In this document: one piece after another, positions 54,149 through 62,356 of the stretch | Layout of the letters: every line of letters begins with the position of its first letter | Position numbering within the stretch: the stretch's first letter is position 1 | DNA from: Pseudomonas sp. | GTDB taxonomy: Bacteria; Pseudomonadota; Gammaproteobacteria; Pseudomonadales; Pseudomonadaceae | Direction of reading: 5' to 3' | DNA: 64,000 nt | Assembly: GCF_002796985.1 (NCBI RefSeq) | Contig: NZ_PEKX01000020.1 | Coordinates: 552,867 to 616,866, forward strand | Translations under genes and position numbers: made by a program | Notes under the pieces: generated by a model | Databases searched by the model: none | Told to the model about the DNA's origin: nothing | Seen by the model: only the letters and a program-made list of their open reading frames with translations

Positions 54149-54355
54149 TCACCACTTCGGCGAGTGGTTGTTTCGGCGCTTGTCGCACTCGCTCAGAATC
54201 GCCCGGCGCCGCTCACTGTCGGCCTCGTTCCACTCCAGGATCTCGCCCAGGGTGCGCCCGCAACCCACACAGACGTCAGCATCGTCCAGGCAGCAACGCC
54301 GGCAGCAGGGCGAGGCGACGCTCGTCCGCGCGTCAGATGCCGGGGAAGTCGACAT
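54149..54355 (-). CDS. DUF1289 zinc-ribbon-like small protein
   Basis: This 68-residue protein carries the DUF1289 signature: CCRRCCLDDADVCVGCGRTL (about residues 17-36) with two C-x2-C pairs, followed by EILEWNEADSERRRAIL. Probably a zinc-binding protein; function not established. Its start overlaps the end of cyaY by 23 bp, so the two are co-translated. A terminator follows. Confidence 0.88.
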   Translation of the reverse strand: MSTSPASDARTSVASPCCRRCCLDDADVCVGCGRTLGEILEWNEADSERRRAILSECDKRRNNHSPKW

Positions 54356-54668
54356 CCTCGCCTGCCTGCTCCAGCGTGGCGCGGTTGAGCAGCGCGCCCA
54401 GCGGTTCGCGGGTGCTGTCGCTGATCCACAGCGAACCGGACTCGTCGTAGTCGAAGTGGAAGCCGCCGGAGCGCGCCGCCACCCACAGCTGGCGCAGCAC
54501 TGGCTGGCGGCTGAGGATCAGCTGGGTGCCATTCTCGAAGCGCACGGTCAGCACGCCGCTGGAGTTCTCCAGGTCCACGTCCAGGTCGCTGTCGTCGAAG
54601 GCGTCCTCCACCGTTACCTGTACGGCGTCCACCAGGTCATGAAAGCGGGCTTCGCTCAAAGTGCTCAT
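54333..54668 (-). CDS. cyaY: Frataxin-like iron donor protein CyaY
   Basis: This 111-residue bacterial frataxin regulates or feeds iron to the Fe-S cluster assembly machinery. It has the acidic first helix (AVQVTVEDAFDDSDLDVDLE, about residues 15-34), the central beta sheet with GTQLILSRQPVLRQLWVAA and the conserved segment GGFHFDYDE. Length is normal for CyaY. Its start overlaps the stop of an AraC-type regulator (ATGA), which is unusual for this gene. Confidence 0.95.
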   Translation of the reverse strand: MSTLSEARFHDLVDAVQVTVEDAFDDSDLDVDLENSSGVLTVRFENGTQLILSRQPVLRQLWVAARSGGFHFDYDESGSLWISDSTREPLGALLNRATLEQAGEDVDFPGI

Positions 54669-55726
54669 GCATCGTCCTCGGGATCAGTCAAAGGCACCAG
54701 TTTACGCCGGTATTCGCCCAGACTCTGCCCCGTCCAGCGCCGGAAGGCGCGGGCGAGCGAACCTGCTTCGCTGAAGCCCAGCAGGTAGGCGATGTCGGCG
54801 GTATCCAGCGCCGGGTCGCGCAGGTAGTGCAGGACCAGTTGCTGGCGGGTTTCGTCCACCAGTTGGCTGAACGACAGGCCGGTGTCGCGCAGACGGCGCT
54901 GCAGGGTGCGCGGGCTCAGCGCCAGCGTTTGCGACAGACGCTCCAGGTCCGCACCCTGCTCGGGCAACTGGCGCGCCAGTTCCAGGCGTGCGCGGTCGAG
55001 CACGCTGTCGCCCTTGTTGATTTCCACCAACAGGCGCTCGGCATAGGCATCCAGGGTGCGCTGCACCTGGGCATCGGCCTGGCCCAGCGGCAGCGCCAGC
55101 AGGCGCCTGGGGAAAGCCAGGGCATTGTCCGGCTGATCGAACAGCACCGGGCAGCGGAAGATGCGTTCGTGCTCGCTGACATCCGCCGGGGCGCTGTGGC
55201 TGAAGCGCACCTCGAACGGAGCCTCGTCCACCCCGCTGACCCAGTGGCCGAAGCTGACCCAGCCGGCCAGCGTCTCCTCACTCATCTGCCGCTGCTGCTG
55301 CGGCAGCAGCGGCTCCCAGCTGTGCTTCACCAGAGCCTCGCAGCCCTCGCGCGGAGGCTCGTCGGCCAGTTCGACGCGGCCGAGGTTGCCCACCAGCGAG
55401 GCATAGCGCGCCTGGCGATGCAGCGCGTCGGAAAGGGTCGCGCAGCTCATGATCAGATAACCGAGCACGCCGTAGTAGCCGGGCCGCACCGCCTCGCCCA
55501 GGTGCAGGCCGAGATTGTCGTCGCCGCTCAGGCGCACGCCGGCGCCGACCAGCTCCAGGTAGGCACTGGCGGCGATACGCTGGTCGCGTTGGGCGAGGAT
55601 CGAGGGCTCCAGGTGCACCGTTGCCAGCAGCTGCGCCGGCTCCACACCCTGGCGCTGCAGATGCTCGACGAGGCCCTGCAGGTAGGCCACCGACACCGAA
55701 CTGGGCAGGGGATCGCGATAGTCCAT
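54665..55726 (-). CDS. AraC-family regulator with arabinose-binding-like domain (OruR/ArgR-type)
   Basis: This 353-residue regulator has an N-terminal Arabinose_bd domain (about 20-210, with GYYGVLGYLIMSCATLSDALH) and a C-terminal AraC HTH (about 250-345) with LSQTLALSPRTLQRRLRDTG and AYLLGFSEAGSLARAFRRWTG. These are hallmarks of the large Pseudomonas OruR/GadX-like group. The ATG at 55726 gives the normal length (330-360). It overlaps the cyaY start by 4 bp, so cyaY is translated from its transcript. It lies divergent from lptM. Confidence 0.92.
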   Translation of the reverse strand: MDYRDPLPSSVSVAYLQGLVEHLQRQGVEPAQLLATVHLEPSILAQRDQRIAASAYLELVGAGVRLSGDDNLGLHLGEAVRPGYYGVLGYLIMSCATLSDALHRQARYASLVGNLGRVELADEPPREGCEALVKHSWEPLLPQQQRQMSEETLAGWVSFGHWVSGVDEAPFEVRFSHSAPADVSEHERIFRCPVLFDQPDNALAFPRRLLALPLGQADAQVQRTLDAYAERLLVEINKGDSVLDRARLELARQLPEQGADLERLSQTLALSPRTLQRRLRDTGLSFSQLVDETRQQLVLHYLRDPALDTADIAYLLGFSEAGSLARAFRRWTGQSLGEYRRKLVPLTDPEDDA

Positions 55727-55879
55727 GGGGCTTCCCGTTTTTTGCCCGCAATCATAGGGCCAGTTGCCTGCCCGGCGCGAGCCGCAAGGCCCGCCGGGCG
55801 GGAGCCCGCTCGCATAGGCAAGCCGGCGGGGGGTCGGTATACTCCGGGGCAATTGACGCTTTATTACAAGGATTCCGCC

Positions 55880-56020
55880 ATGAAGCGACTGCTGCTTCCC
55901 TTCGTCGCGCTCGCCGTCTTCACCGCCGCGCTGGCCGGCTGTGGCCAGAAAGGCCCGCTGTACCTGCCGGACGACCAGAAGGCCAAGAGCGAACACAGCA
56001 AGGACCGCTACGGTCTCTGA
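55880..56020 (+). CDS. lptM: LPS-assembly-associated small lipoprotein LptM (YifL/LppL)
   Basis: This 46-residue lipoprotein has a signal peptide and the lipobox LAGCGQKGPLYLPDD. In E. coli, LptM helps LptD mature at the outer membrane. The CGQKGPLYLP signature is strongly conserved, and the gene normally sits just before lysA-dapF, as here. The P. aeruginosa homologue is called LppL. Its stop is 11 bp before the lysA remnant. Confidence 0.92.
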   Translation: MKRLLLPFVALAVFTAALAGCGQKGPLYLPDDQKAKSEHSKDRYGL

Positions 56021-56031
56021 GGGCGTTTCCC

Positions 56032-56343
56032 ATGGACGCCTTCAACGTCCGCGACGGGCAACTCTTCGCGGCAGACGTGCCGTCGCCGGCGATCGCCGGG
56101 CGCTTCAGCACGCCGCCCCGCGCAGCCAGCGGCTTCTTTGCCCGGCTGCGCAACCCCGTCCCGGAAGAAGGTGACCTGCTGGCCGTCCGCACGGCCGGCG
56201 CCTATGGTTTCGTCATGAATTCCAACTACAACACCCGGGGCCGCGCCGCCGAGGTGCTGGTGGATAGCTCGGCCGCGCACCCGGTGCGTCGCCGCGAGAC
56301 ACGACAAGAGCTGTTCGCTGGCGAAAGCCTGCTGCCGGACTGA
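56032..56343 (+). pseudogene. lysA: Diaminopimelate decarboxylase remnant with large internal deletion
   Basis: The position between lptM and dapF is that of lysA (about 415 codons in Pseudomonas), but only 103 codons remain, in frame. The first 25 or so residues (MDAFNVRDGQLF...AGRFSTP) match the LysA N-terminus. The last 60 or so, from EEGDLLAVRTAGAYGFVM through NYNTRGRAAEVLVD to ELFAGESLLPD, match its C-terminus. The whole PLP barrel, with the lysine that binds the cofactor and the CETGD motif, is missing. The junction lies roughly at residues 26-40 (56110-56150). The product cannot decarboxylate diaminopimelate; lysine synthesis would need another lysA elsewhere. An assembly or engineering origin cannot be excluded. 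Confidence 0.88.
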
Positions 56344-56356
56344 GGCCGAGACGACG

Positions 56357-57187
56357 ATGCTTCTGCGCTTTACCAAGATGCATGGGCTGGGCAATGACTT
56401 CATGGTCCTGGACCTGGTCAGCCAGCACGCCCATGTGCAACCACGCCACGTCAAACAGTGGGGCGACCGCAATTTCGGGGTCGGTTTCGATCAACTGCTG
56501 ATCGTCGAGCCGCCGGGCACGCCGGACGCCGACTTCCGCTACCGCATCTTCAACTGCGATGGCACCGAGGTCGAACAGTGCGGTAACGGCGCGCGCTGCT
56601 TTGCCCGCTTCGTGGTCGACAAGCGCCTGACCGCGAAGAAGACCATCCGCGTGGAAACCAAGGGCGGCATGATCGAGCTGACCATTGCCAACGATGGCCA
56701 GGTCACCGTGGACATGGGCGCGCCGCGCCTGGCGCCCGATCAGGTGCCATTCCAGGCCAACGCCGAAGCCCTGAGCTACACCCTCGAAGTGGAAGGCCAG
56801 GCCGTCGAGCTGGCGGCAATCTCCATGGGCAACCCGCACGGCGTGCTGCGCGTGGATGACGTGGACAGTGCCCCGGTGCGCACCCTGGGGCCGAAACTCG
56901 AAGTCCACGAACGCTTCCCGCAGAAGGCCAACATCGGCTTCCTGCAGGTGGTGAACCCGAACCAGGCACGCCTGCGCGTGTGGGAGCGCGGCGTCGGCGA
57001 GACGCTGGCCTGCGGCACCGGCGCCTGCGCCGCCGCGGTCGCCGGCATCCGCCAGGGCTGGCTGCATTCCCCCGTGCAGATCGACCTTCCCGGCGGACGG
57101 TTGTCCATCGAGTGGGCAGGACCGGGGCAGCCCGTTATGATGACCGGGCCCGCCGTGCGGGTGTTCGAAGGCCAGGTACGTCTATAA
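56357..57187 (+). CDS. dapF: Diaminopimelate epimerase
   Basis: This 276-residue enzyme converts LL- to meso-diaminopimelate for peptidoglycan (and for lysine via LysA). The two catalytic cysteines are in CDGTEVEQCGNGARC (second Cys of the segment, about residue 75) and ACGTGACAAAVAG (about residue 220). The start MLLRFTKMHGLGNDFMVLD is standard. The gene remains intact, as expected since meso-DAP is essential for the wall even when lysA is broken. It follows the lysA remnant by 13 bp. Confidence 0.97.
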   Translation: MLLRFTKMHGLGNDFMVLDLVSQHAHVQPRHVKQWGDRNFGVGFDQLLIVEPPGTPDADFRYRIFNCDGTEVEQCGNGARCFARFVVDKRLTAKKTIRVETKGGMIELTIANDGQVTVDMGAPRLAPDQVPFQANAEALSYTLEVEGQAVELAAISMGNPHGVLRVDDVDSAPVRTLGPKLEVHERFPQKANIGFLQVVNPNQARLRVWERGVGETLACGTGACAAAVAGIRQGWLHSPVQIDLPGGRLSIEWAGPGQPVMMTGPAVRVFEGQVRL

Positions 57188-57198
57188 CCGGGACGCTT

Positions 57199-57900
57199 AT
57201 GACCGATACTCCGCAGGACCCCACCGTTACGCTCGAAGCCGAACAGGTCGCCGACTACCTCCGTCGACACCCTGAATTCTTCGTCGATCATGACGAGCTG
57301 ATCCCGGAGATGCGCATTCCGCACCAGCCGGGCGATGCCGTATCGCTGGTGGAGCGCCAGGTGCGTCTGCTGCGCGAGCGCAACATCGAGATGCGCCATC
57401 GACTGTCGCAGCTGATGGACGTAGCCCGCGACAACGACCGCCTGTTCGACAAGACTCGCCGCCTGGTGCTCGACCTGCTCGATGCCACCAGCCTGGAGGA
57501 GATTGTCAGCACGGTGGAAGACAGTCTGCGCCACGAGTTCCTCGTGCCCTATGTCAGCCTGATCCTGTTCAGCGACAACAATCTGCCGGTGGGCCGCTCG
57601 GTGAGCAGCGCCGAGGCGCACCAGGCCATCGGCGGCCTGCTTTCGGGTGGCAAGACCGTGAGCGGCGTGCTGCGCCCCCACGAGCTGGCCTTCCTGTTCT
57701 GCGAAAGCGAACGCGAGCAGGTCGGCTCCGCCGCCGTGGTGCCGCTGACCTTCCAGGGCCTGCACGGCGTGCTGGCGATCGGCAGCCCCGATCCGCAGCA
57801 CTACAAGAGCTCGCTGGGCACGCTGTTCCTCGGTTACGTCTCCGAAGTCCTAGCGCGGACCCTGCCGCGCTTCTCCACGCCACTGCGCTCGGTACGCTGA
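57199..57900 (+). CDS. DUF484-family protein (GAF-like)
   Basis: This 233-residue protein of the DUF484 family starts with ADYLRRHPEFFVDHDEL, has a central coiled coil (about 55-95), and a C-terminal GAF-like domain with LTFQGLHGVLAIGSPDPQHY. The family always lies between dapF and xerC in gammaproteobacteria; its role is not established. Start ATG at 57199 lies 11 bp after the dapF stop. Confidence 0.92.
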   Translation: MTDTPQDPTVTLEAEQVADYLRRHPEFFVDHDELIPEMRIPHQPGDAVSLVERQVRLLRERNIEMRHRLSQLMDVARDNDRLFDKTRRLVLDLLDATSLEEIVSTVEDSLRHEFLVPYVSLILFSDNNLPVGRSVSSAEAHQAIGGLLSGGKTVSGVLRPHELAFLFCESEREQVGSAAVVPLTFQGLHGVLAIGSPDPQHYKSSLGTLFLGYVSEVLARTLPRFSTPLRSVR

Positions 57901-57931
57901 CCCCGGGCCGTCACCGCTGGGAGTTCATCGC

Positions 57932-58837
57932 TTGTCGCTCGAAGCTGATCTGGACGCCTATATGGAACACCTGCGCAGCGAGCGTCAGGTGTCCGTCCAT
58001 ACCCTCGACGGCTACCGCCGCGACCTGCTGCGCCTCGCCGCGCTCTGCGAAAAGGCCGCGCTGACCGAGTGGTCCGCGCTGCAGGTGCGCGACCTGCGCC
58101 TGTTCGTCGCCCGCCTGCACCAGCAAGGCCTCGCCAGCCGCAGCCTGGCGCGCCTGCTGTCGGCCACCCGCGGGCTGTTCCAGTACCTGATCCGCGAAGG
58201 CCGCTGCCGGCACAACCCCGCCGACGGCCTGGCCGCGCCCAAGGGCGCTCGCAAGCTGCCACGCACGCTGGATACCGATCGCGCCGCGCAACTGCTCGAT
58301 GGCGGCGTCGAGGACGACTTCATCGCCCGCCGTGACCAGGCGGTGCTGGAGCTGTTCTATTCCTCCGGCCTGCGCCTGTCCGAACTGGTCGGCCTCGATC
58401 TGGAATGGCTGGACCTAAAGGACGGCCTGGTGCGCGTGCATGGCAAGGGCAACAAGGTGCGCGAACTGCCGGTCGGGCGCGCCGCGCGGCAGGCTATCGA
58501 AGCCTGGCTGCCGCTGCGCGCCCTGGCCTCGCCGCAGGACAACGCCGTGTTCATCGGTCGCAGCGGCAAACGCCTCACCCCGCGCGCCATTCAGCTGCGG
58601 GTGCGCGAAGCCGGTGTGCGCGAACTGGGCCAACACCTGCATCCGCACATGCTGCGGCACTCCTTCGCCAGCCACATGCTGGAGTCTTCCCAGGACCTGC
58701 GCGCGGTGCAGGAGCTGCTCGGCCATGCCGACATTGCCACCACGCAGATCTACACCCACCTGGACTTCCAACACCTCGCCTCGGTCTATGACCAGGCACA
58801 CCCTCGGGCACGCCGTAAACCCGGAGCAGAAGAATGA
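57932..58837 (+). CDS. xerC: Tyrosine recombinase XerC
   Basis: This 301-residue recombinase acts with XerD at dif to resolve chromosome dimers. The SAM-like N-terminal domain (about 5-85) precedes a catalytic domain with the conserved set: Arg in SSGLRLSELVGL, Lys in GKGNKVRELPVG, HMLRHSFASH (His-x2-Arg), LGHADIATTQIYTHL with the nucleophile Tyr. The reading frame begins with TTG at 57932; an in-frame ATG at 57962 would shorten the first helix. Its stop overlaps the HAD gene start (ATGA). Confidence 0.95.
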   Translation: MSLEADLDAYMEHLRSERQVSVHTLDGYRRDLLRLAALCEKAALTEWSALQVRDLRLFVARLHQQGLASRSLARLLSATRGLFQYLIREGRCRHNPADGLAAPKGARKLPRTLDTDRAAQLLDGGVEDDFIARRDQAVLELFYSSGLRLSELVGLDLEWLDLKDGLVRVHGKGNKVRELPVGRAARQAIEAWLPLRALASPQDNAVFIGRSGKRLTPRAIQLRVREAGVRELGQHLHPHMLRHSFASHMLESSQDLRAVQELLGHADIATTQIYTHLDFQHLASVYDQAHPRARRKPGAEE

Positions 58838-59526
58838 GTATCCGTCTGGTCACCTTCGACCTCGATGACACGCTGTGGGACGTTGCCCCGGTGATGAACA
58901 GCGCCGAAGCCACCCTGCGCGACTGGCTGGCGGTGAACGCTGCGCAGTTGGGCGCGGTGCCCATCGAACACCTATGGGCGATCCGTTCGCGGCTGATGCA
59001 GCAGGAGCCGATGCTCAAGCACCGCCTGAGCGAGCTGCGCCGACGCATCCTGTTCCACGCGCTGCTCGACGCAGGCTATCCACAGGCTGAAGCCAGCGAC
59101 CTGGCCGAAGCGGGGTTCCAGACCTTCCTCCACGCGCGACACCAGGTGGCGCTGTTCCCCGAAGTGCACCCGACCCTGGAGCAACTGGCCAACCGCTTCA
59201 TCCTCGGCGTCCTCACCAACGGCAATGCCGACGTACGACGCCTGGGCCTGGCCGATTACTTCCAGTTCGCCTTGTGCGCGGAAGAACTCGGCGTCGGCAA
59301 ACCCGACCCGCATCCCTTCCAGGAGGCGCTCAAGCGCGGCGGCGTGCGCGCCGATGAGGGCGTGCACATCGGCGATCACCCCAGCGATGACATCGCAGGC
59401 GCGCGCCGCGCCGGCATGAAGGCCATCTGGTTCAATCCCGCACGCAAGGAATGGGACGGCGAGGAAGCGCCCAGCGCGATCATTCACAACCTTGCCGAGC
59501 TGCCGGGCGTTCTGGCGAAGCTGTAA
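58834..59526 (+). CDS. HAD-superfamily hydrolase (YigB-like)
   Basis: This 230-residue HAD phosphatase has motif I VTFDLDDTLWD (residues 5-15), motif II GVLTNGN (about 125-131), the Lys of motif III in GVGKPDPHPF and motif IV HIGDHPSDDIAGA. YigB of E. coli, encoded after xerC, dephosphorylates FMN and other small phosphates. Its start overlaps the xerC stop, so translation is coupled. A REP pair and a terminator follow. Confidence 0.93.
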   Translation: MSIRLVTFDLDDTLWDVAPVMNSAEATLRDWLAVNAAQLGAVPIEHLWAIRSRLMQQEPMLKHRLSELRRRILFHALLDAGYPQAEASDLAEAGFQTFLHARHQVALFPEVHPTLEQLANRFILGVLTNGNADVRRLGLADYFQFALCAEELGVGKPDPHPFQEALKRGGVRADEGVHIGDHPSDDIAGARRAGMKAIWFNPARKEWDGEEAPSAIIHNLAELPGVLAKL

Positions 59527-59540
59527 CCGCGCTGCTCTTC

Positions 59541-59619
59541 GTAGGAGCGAGCTTGCTCGCGAACCAGAGCTCCCGGCAACCGCAGGATTCAAGCGGTTCG
59601 CGAGCAAGCTCGCTCCTAC
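59541..59619. repeat. Inverted pair of Pseudomonas REP elements
   Basis: Forward (59541-59564) and reverse (59596-59619) copies of the same 24-bp REP unit lie after the HAD gene, separated by 31 bp. Confidence 0.93.
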
Positions 59620-59642
59620 AACGCAGTTACAAACGGACATGA

Positions 59643-59680
59643 AAAAGCCCCGCCGCTCCCAACGGAGCGGCGGGGCTTTT
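59643..59680. terminator. Bidirectional intrinsic terminator
   Basis: A perfect 17-bp stem (AAAAGCCCCGCCGCTCC pairing to its complement) around CAAC lies between the convergent HAD gene and sutA, with A and T runs suited to both strands. Confidence 0.93.
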
Positions 59681-59696
59681 CATGTCGCGTCGGATA

Positions 59697-60029
59697 TCAG
59701 ATAGGGCGGCTGCCGTACTTGCTATCCGGCTTCTTGGGCGGATCGGCGACCACATTGGGTTCGATCTCCTGCACCTGACCACCGCGAGTGAGGAACTCCT
59801 CCATCGCGCGAGCCAACGCATCACGATCCTTCTGCTTGGCCTCGACCGAGGGCAGTTCCTCTTCTTCCGCTGCAGCTTTGGCTTTCTTGCCACCGCCCTT
59901 GGAAGAAGGGGCTTCATCCCCATCGCCGCTGTCTGCTTCGCTATCGCCTTCTTCGGCCGCGGCGAGCTCCTCGCCATCGTCCTCGTCAGCGCCGTCCAGC
60001 TCGTCCTGTTCCAGTTCTTCGTCGCTCAT
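59697..60029 (-). CDS. sutA: Transcriptional regulator SutA
   Basis: This 110-residue protein is intrinsically disordered at both ends. In P. aeruginosa, SutA binds RNA polymerase and raises expression of ribosomal and other genes during slow growth. The Asp/Glu-rich N-terminus (MSDEELEQDELDGADEDDGE), the central helix (KQKDRDALARAMEEFL) and the tail PPKKPDSKYGSRPI match SutA closely. It is monocistronic, followed by a strong terminator, with yjbQ upstream. Confidence 0.93.
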   Translation of the reverse strand: MSDEELEQDELDGADEDDGEELAAAEEGDSEADSGDGDEAPSSKGGGKKAKAAAEEEELPSVEAKQKDRDALARAMEEFLTRGGQVQEIEPNVVADPPKKPDSKYGSRPI

Positions 60030-60107
60030 TATTCAACCTCTGTGGTGCTGCAAAGCACGTTAGTTATAGCCCAGCTGCGCGCTTTGACGAACGCCGCCGG
60101 AAAAAAT

Positions 60108-60533
60108 TCATGCAAGCTCGCCCTGCCAGGTCGCCACCACCCTGCGCGGGCCGCCGTGGTCACGGTGCTCGCCCAGATAGATACCCTGCCAGGTGCCCAT
60201 TGCCAAGCCTCCACCCTGTATCGGCAGCGTCAGCTGACAGCCGAGCAGGCTGGCCTTGAAATGCGCCGGAAGGTCGTCCGGACCTTCGTAGTCATGTTCG
60301 TAGCCAGCCTCGCCCTGGGGCACCAGGCGATTGAAGAATCGCTCGAAGTCGCGGCGCACCGAGGGGTCGGCGTTTTCATTCACCGTCAACGAGGCGGAGG
60401 TGTGCTGCAACAGCAGGTGCAGCAGGCCAACCCGGCACTTCGAGAGCTCCGGCAGCGCGGCCAGTATCTCGTCGGTGACCAGGTGGAAACCTCGCGGGCG
60501 AGGGCGCAGGGTGATGGTCTTCTGCTGCCACAT
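60108..60533 (-). CDS. YjbQ-family (UPF0047) protein
   Basis: This 141-residue protein of the UPF0047/YjbQ family starts MWQQKTITLRPRPRGFHLV. It has the conserved HTSASLTVNENADPSV and the C-terminal GTWQGIYLGEHRDHGGPRRV with metal-binding His residues. E. coli YjbQ has weak thiamine-phosphate synthase activity; the true role is uncertain. ATG at 60533 is chosen over a TTG nine bases upstream. Confidence 0.92.
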   Translation of the reverse strand: MWQQKTITLRPRPRGFHLVTDEILAALPELSKCRVGLLHLLLQHTSASLTVNENADPSVRRDFERFFNRLVPQGEAGYEHDYEGPDDLPAHFKASLLGCQLTLPIQGGGLAMGTWQGIYLGEHRDHGGPRRVVATWQGELA

Positions 60534-60587
60534 GGCGGGCAATCCTTCCGTCGCTAACGGTGATGCGCGCGCATTCTAGCGTGCTGA

Positions 60588-60620
60588 TAAAAAAAACAAA
60601 GGGCGCCCGAGGGCGCCCTT
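60588..60620 (-). terminator. Intrinsic terminator of glnK-amtB
   Basis: AAGGGCGCCC and GGGCGCCCTT form a stem 20 bp after the amtB stop. A long T-rich run follows on the minus strand (A run at 60588-60595). Confidence 0.9.
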
Positions 60621-60640
60621 GGTCGAACTTGCGCGAACCC

Positions 60641-61975
60641 TTACAGGTTGTAGCCGCGTTCGTTGTGCAGGGAGAGGTCCAGACCCACGGTTTCCTCTTC
60701 CTCGGTGACGCGCAGGCCCATGACCAGGTCCAGGACCTTGAGGATCACGAAGCTGACGATACCGGTGTAGACGATGGTGAAGGCCACGCCCTTGAACTGG
60801 GTGAACAGCTGCGCGCCAATGTCGGTCACGGTACCGAAACCGCCCAGTGCCGGGGCTGCAAATACACCCGTGAGCAGGGCGCCGACGATACCGCCGACGG
60901 CATGCACGCCGAAGGCGTCCAGGGAGTCGTCGTAGCCAACGGCACGCTTGAGGGTGGTGGCGGCGAAGAAGCAGATCACGCCGGCAGAGAGGCCGATGAC
61001 GATGGCGCCCATCGGGCCGCAGGTACCGGCTGCCGGGGTGATGGCGACCAGGCCGGCAACCACGCCCGAAGCGATGCCCAGGGCGCTCGGCTTACCGTGG
61101 GTGATCCACTCGGCGAACATCCAGCCCAGCGCAGCAGCGGCGGTGGCGATCTGGGTGACCAGCATGGCCATGCCCGCGGTGCCGTTGGCGGCAGCAGCGG
61201 AACCGGCGTTGAAGCCGAACCAGCCGATCCACAGCAGGGCGGCGCCGATCAGGGTGTAGCCCAGGTTGTGCGGCGCCATGGCAGCGGTCGGGTAGCCTTT
61301 GCGCTTGCCCAGTACGATGCATGCCACCAGGCCAGCGATACCGGCGTTGATGTGCACCACGGTGCCGCCAGCGAAGTCCAGCACGCCCCAGTCCCACAGC
61401 AGGCCGCCGTCACCGCTCCAGACCATGTGGGCAATCGGTGCGTAGACCAGGGTGAACCACAGCGCGGTGAAGATCAGCATCGCGGAGAACTTCATGCGCT
61501 CGGCGAAGGCGCCGACGATCAGTGCCGGGGTGATGATCGCGAAGGTCATCTGGAACATCACGAAGACGCTCTCAGGGAACAGCGCGGCGGCGGAAGTCAG
61601 GCCGCTGGTGGTCAGGCCGCTGAGGAACGCCTTGTCCAGCCCGCCGACGAAGGAAGCGAAGTTGACCACGCCCTTTTCCATACCCACGGTATCGAAGGCC
61701 AGGCTGTAGCCGTACACGACCCAGAGGATGCTGATCAGCGCGGTGATCGCGAAGCACTGCATCATGATCGACAGGACGTTCTTGGCGCGCACCATGCCGC
61801 CGTAGAACAGCGCCAGGCCAGGGATGGTCATCAGCAGCACCAGGGCGCTGGAAATCAGCATCCAGGCGGTGTCGCCGCTGTTCAGGACGGGGGCCGCGGC
61901 CTCGTCGGCCAAGGCCAGACCGGGCATTGCGAGGGGCAATAGGGCGCCTAGCCCTGCGTATTTGCGCAGAGTCAT
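60641..61975 (-). CDS. amtB: Ammonium transporter AmtB
   Basis: This 444-residue inner-membrane ammonium channel has a cleavable signal peptide (cut after ALA, residues 1-23) and 11 helices. The pore histidines are in GTVVHINAG and FGVHAVGGIVG, and the gate and substrate site residues in PGLALFYGGMVRAKN are present. It is transcribed after glnK (42 bp apart), the standard pair; GlnK blocks AmtB when nitrogen is sufficient. The soluble C-terminal tail contacts GlnK. Confidence 0.96.
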   Translation of the reverse strand: MTLRKYAGLGALLPLAMPGLALADEAAAPVLNSGDTAWMLISSALVLLMTIPGLALFYGGMVRAKNVLSIMMQCFAITALISILWVVYGYSLAFDTVGMEKGVVNFASFVGGLDKAFLSGLTTSGLTSAAALFPESVFVMFQMTFAIITPALIVGAFAERMKFSAMLIFTALWFTLVYAPIAHMVWSGDGGLLWDWGVLDFAGGTVVHINAGIAGLVACIVLGKRKGYPTAAMAPHNLGYTLIGAALLWIGWFGFNAGSAAAANGTAGMAMLVTQIATAAAALGWMFAEWITHGKPSALGIASGVVAGLVAITPAAGTCGPMGAIVIGLSAGVICFFAATTLKRAVGYDDSLDAFGVHAVGGIVGALLTGVFAAPALGGFGTVTDIGAQLFTQFKGVAFTIVYTGIVSFVILKVLDLVMGLRVTEEEETVGLDLSLHNERGYNL

Positions 61976-62017
61976 TGTTGTTTCTCCTGGGGCGTGGGGG
62001 TTCGGTGTGGGCTTGGC

Positions 62018-62356
62018 TTAGATCGCGTCGGTGCCGGTTTCGCCGGTACGGATACGAATGGCCTGTTCCAGATTTACGACAAAGATCTTGCCGTCACCGA
62101 TCTTCCCGGTGTTGGCAGCCTTGGTGATGGCCTCGATAACACGATCCAGTTGGTCATCGGCAATGGCGACGTCGATCTTCACCTTCGGCAGGAAATCGAC
62201 AACGTATTCCGCGCCACGGTACAGCTCGGTGTGACCCTTCTGCCGACCGAAGCCTTTGACTTCGGTCACAGTGATGCCCTGCACGCCGATCTCGGACAGC
62301 GACTCACGAACGTCGTCCAGCTTGAACGGCTTGATGATGGCTGTGACTAGCTTCAT
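62018..62356 (-). CDS. glnK: Nitrogen regulatory PII protein GlnK
   Basis: This 112-residue PII signal protein senses 2-oxoglutarate and ATP/ADP and binds AmtB. The start MKLVTAIIKPFKLDDVRESL is standard, the T-loop GHTELYRGAEYVVDF carries the uridylylated Tyr51, and the C-terminal GKIFVVNLEQAIRIRTGETG is conserved. A candidate sigma54 promoter lies about 190 bp upstream, fitting nitrogen control by NtrC. A longer upstream frame is not used because PII proteins begin at this Met. Confidence 0.96.
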   Translation of the reverse strand: MKLVTAIIKPFKLDDVRESLSEIGVQGITVTEVKGFGRQKGHTELYRGAEYVVDFLPKVKIDVAIADDQLDRVIEAITKAANTGKIGDGKIFVVNLEQAIRIRTGETGTDAI

